The notes under the pieces are model-generated. The model was not told the DNA's origin. It made no database searches and saw nothing but the letters and a program-made list of their open reading frames with translations. From Sphingomonas sp. G-3-2-10 (GTDB lineage Bacteria; Pseudomonadota; Alphaproteobacteria; Sphingomonadales; Sphingomonadaceae), in the NCBI RefSeq assembly GCF_012927115.1, contig NZ_JABBFY010000001.1, positions 2,170,001 to 2,234,000 on the forward strand: DNA of 64,000 nucleotides. Direction: 5' to 3'. The position numbers and the translations under genes were made by a program. This document shows, piece after piece, positions 60,979 through 64,000 of this stretch. Each line of letters begins with the position of its first letter. The first letter of the stretch is position 1.

Positions 60979-61989
60979 TCAGCGCGTTGGCGCGGGCCCG
61001 GTCGAAGCACGCTTCTGCAGCGTATGTTCCAGCGTGAGCTGCTCGCTCTTGCTCTCGCCGCCCAGCAGCAGGTTCGCCGCGGCATAGGCCAGATCGCGCA
61101 CCGGCTGGTGGATCGTGGTCAGCGGCGGCCACACCGCGCGCGCCAGATCGGTATCATCGAACCCGGCGATCGAAAGCTGCGCGGGCACTGCGATGTCCCG
61201 CTCGTGCGCCACGGCAAGCGCACCCGCCGCCATATCGTCGTTGCCGGCAAAGATCGCGGTCGGCGGCGTCGGCAGATCGAGCAGCGCCTGCGCCGCCTTG
61301 CGGCCCGACACGAAGCTGTAGTCGCCCTGCACCACCAGCGCAGGATCGAACGCCACGCCATGAGCGTCGAGCGCGGCGCGATAGCCCTGAAGCCGTTCGT
61401 CCGACGAGATATGGTTGGACGGGCCCTTGATGAACGCGATCGCGCGATGGCCGAGGCTGAGGAGATATTCCGTCATCTCCCGCCCGGCGGCGATATCGTC
61501 GATCGAAACGGTCAGCCCCGCCCCGCGGCGGATGCCGGGCGCGATGCGGACATGCGAGATGTTGCGCCGCTCCAGTTCGTCGATCAGCCCCATCGCGTCG
61601 CTGACCGGCGGCGAAATGATCACGCCATCGAGATGCGCCTCGTCGATCAGCGCTGTGACGCTGGGCATCAGATCGTCGGACTTGCTGTCGCACGGCTGGT
61701 GCAGCAGCCGGAAGCCGAGCTCCACGCAGCGTTCCTGCGCGCCGGTCTGGACGTGATAGACATAATAGGGGCTGGGATTGTCGTAGATGAGCGCGACCTG
61801 GAACGACCGCCGCCCGGCCAGCGTGCGCGCGGCGTGACTCGGCCGGAAGTTGAGCGTGGCGACGGCTTCCTCGACCTTGCGCCGGGTCGCTTCGCTGACA
61901 TGCTTTTCGTTGTTGAGGACGCGCGAGACGGTCTTGAACGAGACCCCGGCGATCTTCGAGACTTCCTTGATCGTCGGACGGCTGCTCAT
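60979..61989 (-). CDS. LacI-family transcriptional regulator
   Basis: A 336-residue repressor-type protein. The helix-turn-helix and hinge occupy residues 5-60 (TIKEVSKIAGVSFKTVSRVL; VATLNFRPSHAARTLAG), followed by a periplasmic-binding-like effector domain with DGVIISPPVSD and IFAGNDDMAAGAL. It resembles LacI regulators that sense sugars in Sphingomonas carbohydrate loci, but no sugar genes adjoin it here and no operator can be assigned. ATG at 61989 is chosen, with GGGAG 5 nt before it, over an in-frame codon 72 nt upstream. Confidence 0.88.
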   Translation of the reverse strand: MSSRPTIKEVSKIAGVSFKTVSRVLNNEKHVSEATRRKVEEAVATLNFRPSHAARTLAGRRSFQVALIYDNPSPYYVYHVQTGAQERCVELGFRLLHQPCDSKSDDLMPSVTALIDEAHLDGVIISPPVSDAMGLIDELERRNISHVRIAPGIRRGAGLTVSIDDIAAGREMTEYLLSLGHRAIAFIKGPSNHISSDERLQGYRAALDAHGVAFDPALVVQGDYSFVSGRKAAQALLDLPTPPTAIFAGNDDMAAGALAVAHERDIAVPAQLSIAGFDDTDLARAVWPPLTTIHQPVRDLAYAAANLLLGGESKSEQLTLEHTLQKRASTGPAPTR

Positions 61990-62107
61990 CGTCACTCCCG
62001 CGCAGGGCGCAACCGCGCCTGCAATCGCGGACATATGGACGCTGTCACCGTTGCCATGCAAGCCCGGCCTGTTTGCAGGCCCCTGCGCCCGCGCCTATGG
62101 CCATGCG

Positions 62108-63166
62108 ATGGAGTGGCGAACCCCAGCCGAGCCGGAGAGCCTGCCGCCCGAGGGCTTCACTCGCCGCGACCATGAAGCCGCGATCGCCGCCAGCGAAGCC
62201 AATCCTGCATTCCGCGACTGGGCCAGGCTGGCGGAACATTATCTGGCGCTCGATCGCAAGGGGGACGCAATGCGCGCGTGCGAGCGCGGATTGCAGGACG
62301 GCCCAACCGCCGCGCTTCATCACGCGCGCGGGCTGACCTTTGCCGCACTGGGCCTGCGCGCGCAGGCATTGGCGGAGTTCAGACGCGCCGTGACGCTGGG
62401 CGGATGGCCCCTGATGGCAATGCGCGCAGCGATGCGGATGATGGCGGCGGACGAGGATGCCGCGCCGCTGCTGGCCTATTGCGACACGGTGACCCCGGCG
62501 CTGCGCGAAACGGCGGTGACGCGCGCCTTTCGCGCAATCGCGCTGAGCAAGCTGGGACGGCACGAGGAAGCCCGGTCGCTGGTCGATCTGGAACGGCATG
62601 TGATGCGGATACGGTTCGATCCGCCGGAAGGACGCGAAGCGTTCAACCGGGCCCTGGCCGCCGAGATCCTCGCCGATCCGCCAGCAGCGCGCGAGGGCGC
62701 GCGCGTCTCGATCAACTATCGCCCCCGGCTCGACGGGCCGGCGATGGCCGCGCTCCAGGCATTCACGCGGCAGGCGATGCAGGATTACATGGCGCGGCGG
62801 GAAGCGATGGGACTGGCGGATATCCTTCCCCTGCCCCGCAATCCCGTCATCCTGCAGACCGCGACGACGGTGCTGCGCCGCGACGGGCGCAACCGGCAGC
62901 ATATCCATCCGCGCGGGCTGATCTCGTCGGTCTATCACGCGCAGGTGCCCGAACCGCTGCGCGATGCCGGCGATCATCGCGGCGCGCTGGTGCTGGGCGT
63001 GTGCGACGAGCCGGCAGGAGGGCATCAGGGCTGCTGGGGCACGCGGCATATCCCGGCCGAGGAAGGCTGGCTGACGATCTTCCCGGCGCATGTCTTTCAC
63101 GACGTGGTGCCCTCGGGCATCGAAGCGCCGCGCATCTCGATCGCGTCGGACCTATGCCCCCGCTGA
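62108..63166 (+). CDS. helical-repeat protein with putative 2OG-Fe(II) oxygenase domain (PF13759 type)
   Basis: A 352-residue protein. Residues about 20-190 are helical and TPR-like (ALHHARGLTFAALGLRAQAL). The C-terminal part (about 245-350) looks like the putative 2OG-Fe(II) oxygenase family: HIHPRGLISSVYHAQVP (His265/His267), FPAHVFHDVVPS (His328/His331) and Arg342 in APRISIASDL, giving a His-x-His...His...Arg set. The substrate is unknown; related proteins occur in Sphingomonas TonB-receptor and peptide loci. ATG at 62108 is favoured, with no strong ribosome site visible. It is divergent from the LacI gene and converges with the Hsp70-like gene. Confidence 0.7.
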   Translation: MEWRTPAEPESLPPEGFTRRDHEAAIAASEANPAFRDWARLAEHYLALDRKGDAMRACERGLQDGPTAALHHARGLTFAALGLRAQALAEFRRAVTLGGWPLMAMRAAMRMMAADEDAAPLLAYCDTVTPALRETAVTRAFRAIALSKLGRHEEARSLVDLERHVMRIRFDPPEGREAFNRALAAEILADPPAAREGARVSINYRPRLDGPAMAALQAFTRQAMQDYMARREAMGLADILPLPRNPVILQTATTVLRRDGRNRQHIHPRGLISSVYHAQVPEPLRDAGDHRGALVLGVCDEPAGGHQGCWGTRHIPAEEGWLTIFPAHVFHDVVPSGIEAPRISIASDLCPR

Positions 63167-64000
63167 TCAGCTCGTCCAGGCGGAAAGGTCGTCCTGCTGC
63201 CCGATCAGCGCGAGGCCATGCGCGATCGACGTGAGTTCGCCGCCGCTGGCGATCCGCGCCTCGCCGAAACGATCGGTGAAGAGGCGGCGGATGCGCGGCA
63301 TCAGCGACGAGCCGCCGGTGAGGAACACGCGGTCGATCGCCGCGGGTTCGGTTCCGGCGAGCGCCAGTGCGCGATCGACGGCGCCTTCGATCCGCACCAC
63401 GTCCGGCGCGATCCAGTCCTCGAAATCGGCGCGGGACACTTCGGCCTCGATATCGACCCCGGCCCCGCTGAACGCGAAGATGGCAGTATCGGCCGACGAC
63501 AGGTCACGCTTCACCTGCCCGACCGCTTCGTAGAGGCGGAAGCCGAGCTCTTCCTCGATGATCGCGATCATCCGCGCGATCGCATCGGGATCGAGCGCGG
63601 CGCGGCGCAGCTTTTCCAGATCGGCCAGCGTCCGACGGTTGCGCATCAGCGCGAGGCGCGACCAATCGGCGAAGTCGGCGAAATAGCCGCGTGGAATCTC
63701 CAGCACCTTGTCGAACGACCGATAGGAACCGCCCTTGCCGAGCAGCGGCATGACCAGCCGGTCGACGATGCGATAGTCGAACCGGTCGCCCGCGATGCCG
63801 ACGCCGGCATGGGCCAGCGGTACGCACCGCCGCGCCGCGCCGGGCGCTTCGATCCGCACGACCGAGAAATCGCTGGTGCCGCCGCCGAAGTCCGCGACCA
63901 GGATCGTTGCCGGATCGGAAATGCGCGAAGCATAGCTGAACGCTGCGCCAAGCGGCTCATAAACATAGTGAATCTCGGCACCCGTCGAAGCGAACATCGC
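63167..64000 (-). CDS. Hsp70-family chaperone-like protein (YegD type), 3' part, cut by window edge
   Basis: The last 278 codons of a gene whose start lies beyond the window. The ATPase motifs of the Hsp70/actin fold are present: VADFGGGTSDFSVVRI (phosphate 2), GVGIAGDRFDY and the adenosine motif FLTGGSSLMPRIR near the C-terminus. It ends soon after the nucleotide domain, without a substrate-binding domain, as in YegD-like proteins. YegD is described as a putative heat-shock-like chaperone of uncertain role. Confidence 0.75.
   Translation of the reverse strand, partial: AMFASTGAEIHYVYEPLGAAFSYASRISDPATILVADFGGGTSDFSVVRIEAPGAARRCVPLAHAGVGIAGDRFDYRIVDRLVMPLLGKGGSYRSFDKVLEIPRGYFADFADWSRLALMRNRRTLADLEKLRRAALDPDAIARMIAIIEEELGFRLYEAVGQVKRDLSSADTAIFAFSGAGVDIEAEVSRADFEDWIAPDVVRIEGAVDRALALAGTEPAAIDRVFLTGGSSLMPRIRRLFTDRFGEARIASGGELTSIAHGLALIGQQDDLSAWTS

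Overview
The window is a 64 kb piece of chromosome from a GC-rich alphaproteobacterium. The gene set and the intergenic palindromes point to Sphingomonas or a close relative (order Sphingomonadales), although nothing here fixes a species. Genes are dense, often overlap by 1-4 bases (ATGA, TGATG, GTGA junctions), and use ATG, GTG and TTG starts. I see no rRNA, tRNA, CRISPR array, transposase, integrase or prophage.

Layout. 1-4.4 kb: the start of a polysaccharide sugar transferase, a cyanide-insensitive type bd quinol oxidase operon (cydA, cydB, tiny DUF2474 gene), an FKBP prolyl isomerase and rpsU. 4.6-10.4 kb: an OmpR/EnvZ-like pair, an exported intradiol-dioxygenase-like lipoprotein, and an uncharacterised nucleotidyltransferase overlapping a metabolite:H+ symporter. 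10.7-15.1 kb: a single-domain response regulator, a TPR hybrid sensor kinase and an EAL phosphodiesterase. 15.2-25.9 kb: a short structured transcript, ugd, an arsenic operon (arsR-arsC-aqpS-arsH), rfbA-rfbB, a membrane protein fused to a SET methyltransferase domain, a GNAT, an OafA-type acyltransferase and a WlbA-like sugar dehydrogenase. 26.2-33.7 kb: a CHASE4 kinase with a REC-GGDEF-EAL protein, an exported hydrolase, and a four-PAS HWE kinase with its receiver. 33.7-38.5 kb: glmU-glmS, gph, a lipoprotein and a VOC protein.

38.6-41.2 kb holds the least understood block: a Tat-exported small protein, a PqqD-like carrier, an HPr-kinase-like protein and a second nucleotidyltransferase. They form a cassette that resembles lasso-peptide tailoring genes but has no protease or cyclase. 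41.3-48.4 kb is a complete phosphate regulon (phoR, pstSCAB, phoU, phoB); its pstS appears to start at an ATT codon. 48.5-64 kb holds an exported Pro-rich protein, an SDR, a D-amino-acid dehydrogenase, cysE-DUF2794, a TauE exporter, the peroxide defence set ahpC-ahpF-oxyR, pgsA-moaD-moaE, an LplT-like MFS protein, an unlisted 55-residue membrane protein, a LacI regulator, a 2OG-Fe oxygenase-like protein and the end of an Hsp70-like gene.

Together the genes show heavy investment in envelope polysaccharide (ugd, rfbAB, glmSU, WlbA-like, sugar transferase, acyltransferase), signalling through two-component systems and cyclic di-GMP, phosphate scavenging, and arsenic and peroxide resistance. Non-coding structure worth attention includes a two-copy, two-hairpin element in 3' intergenic regions, a 27-bp perfect inverted repeat at the PqqD gene start, and a GTTC-N7-GTTC box before the VOC gene.
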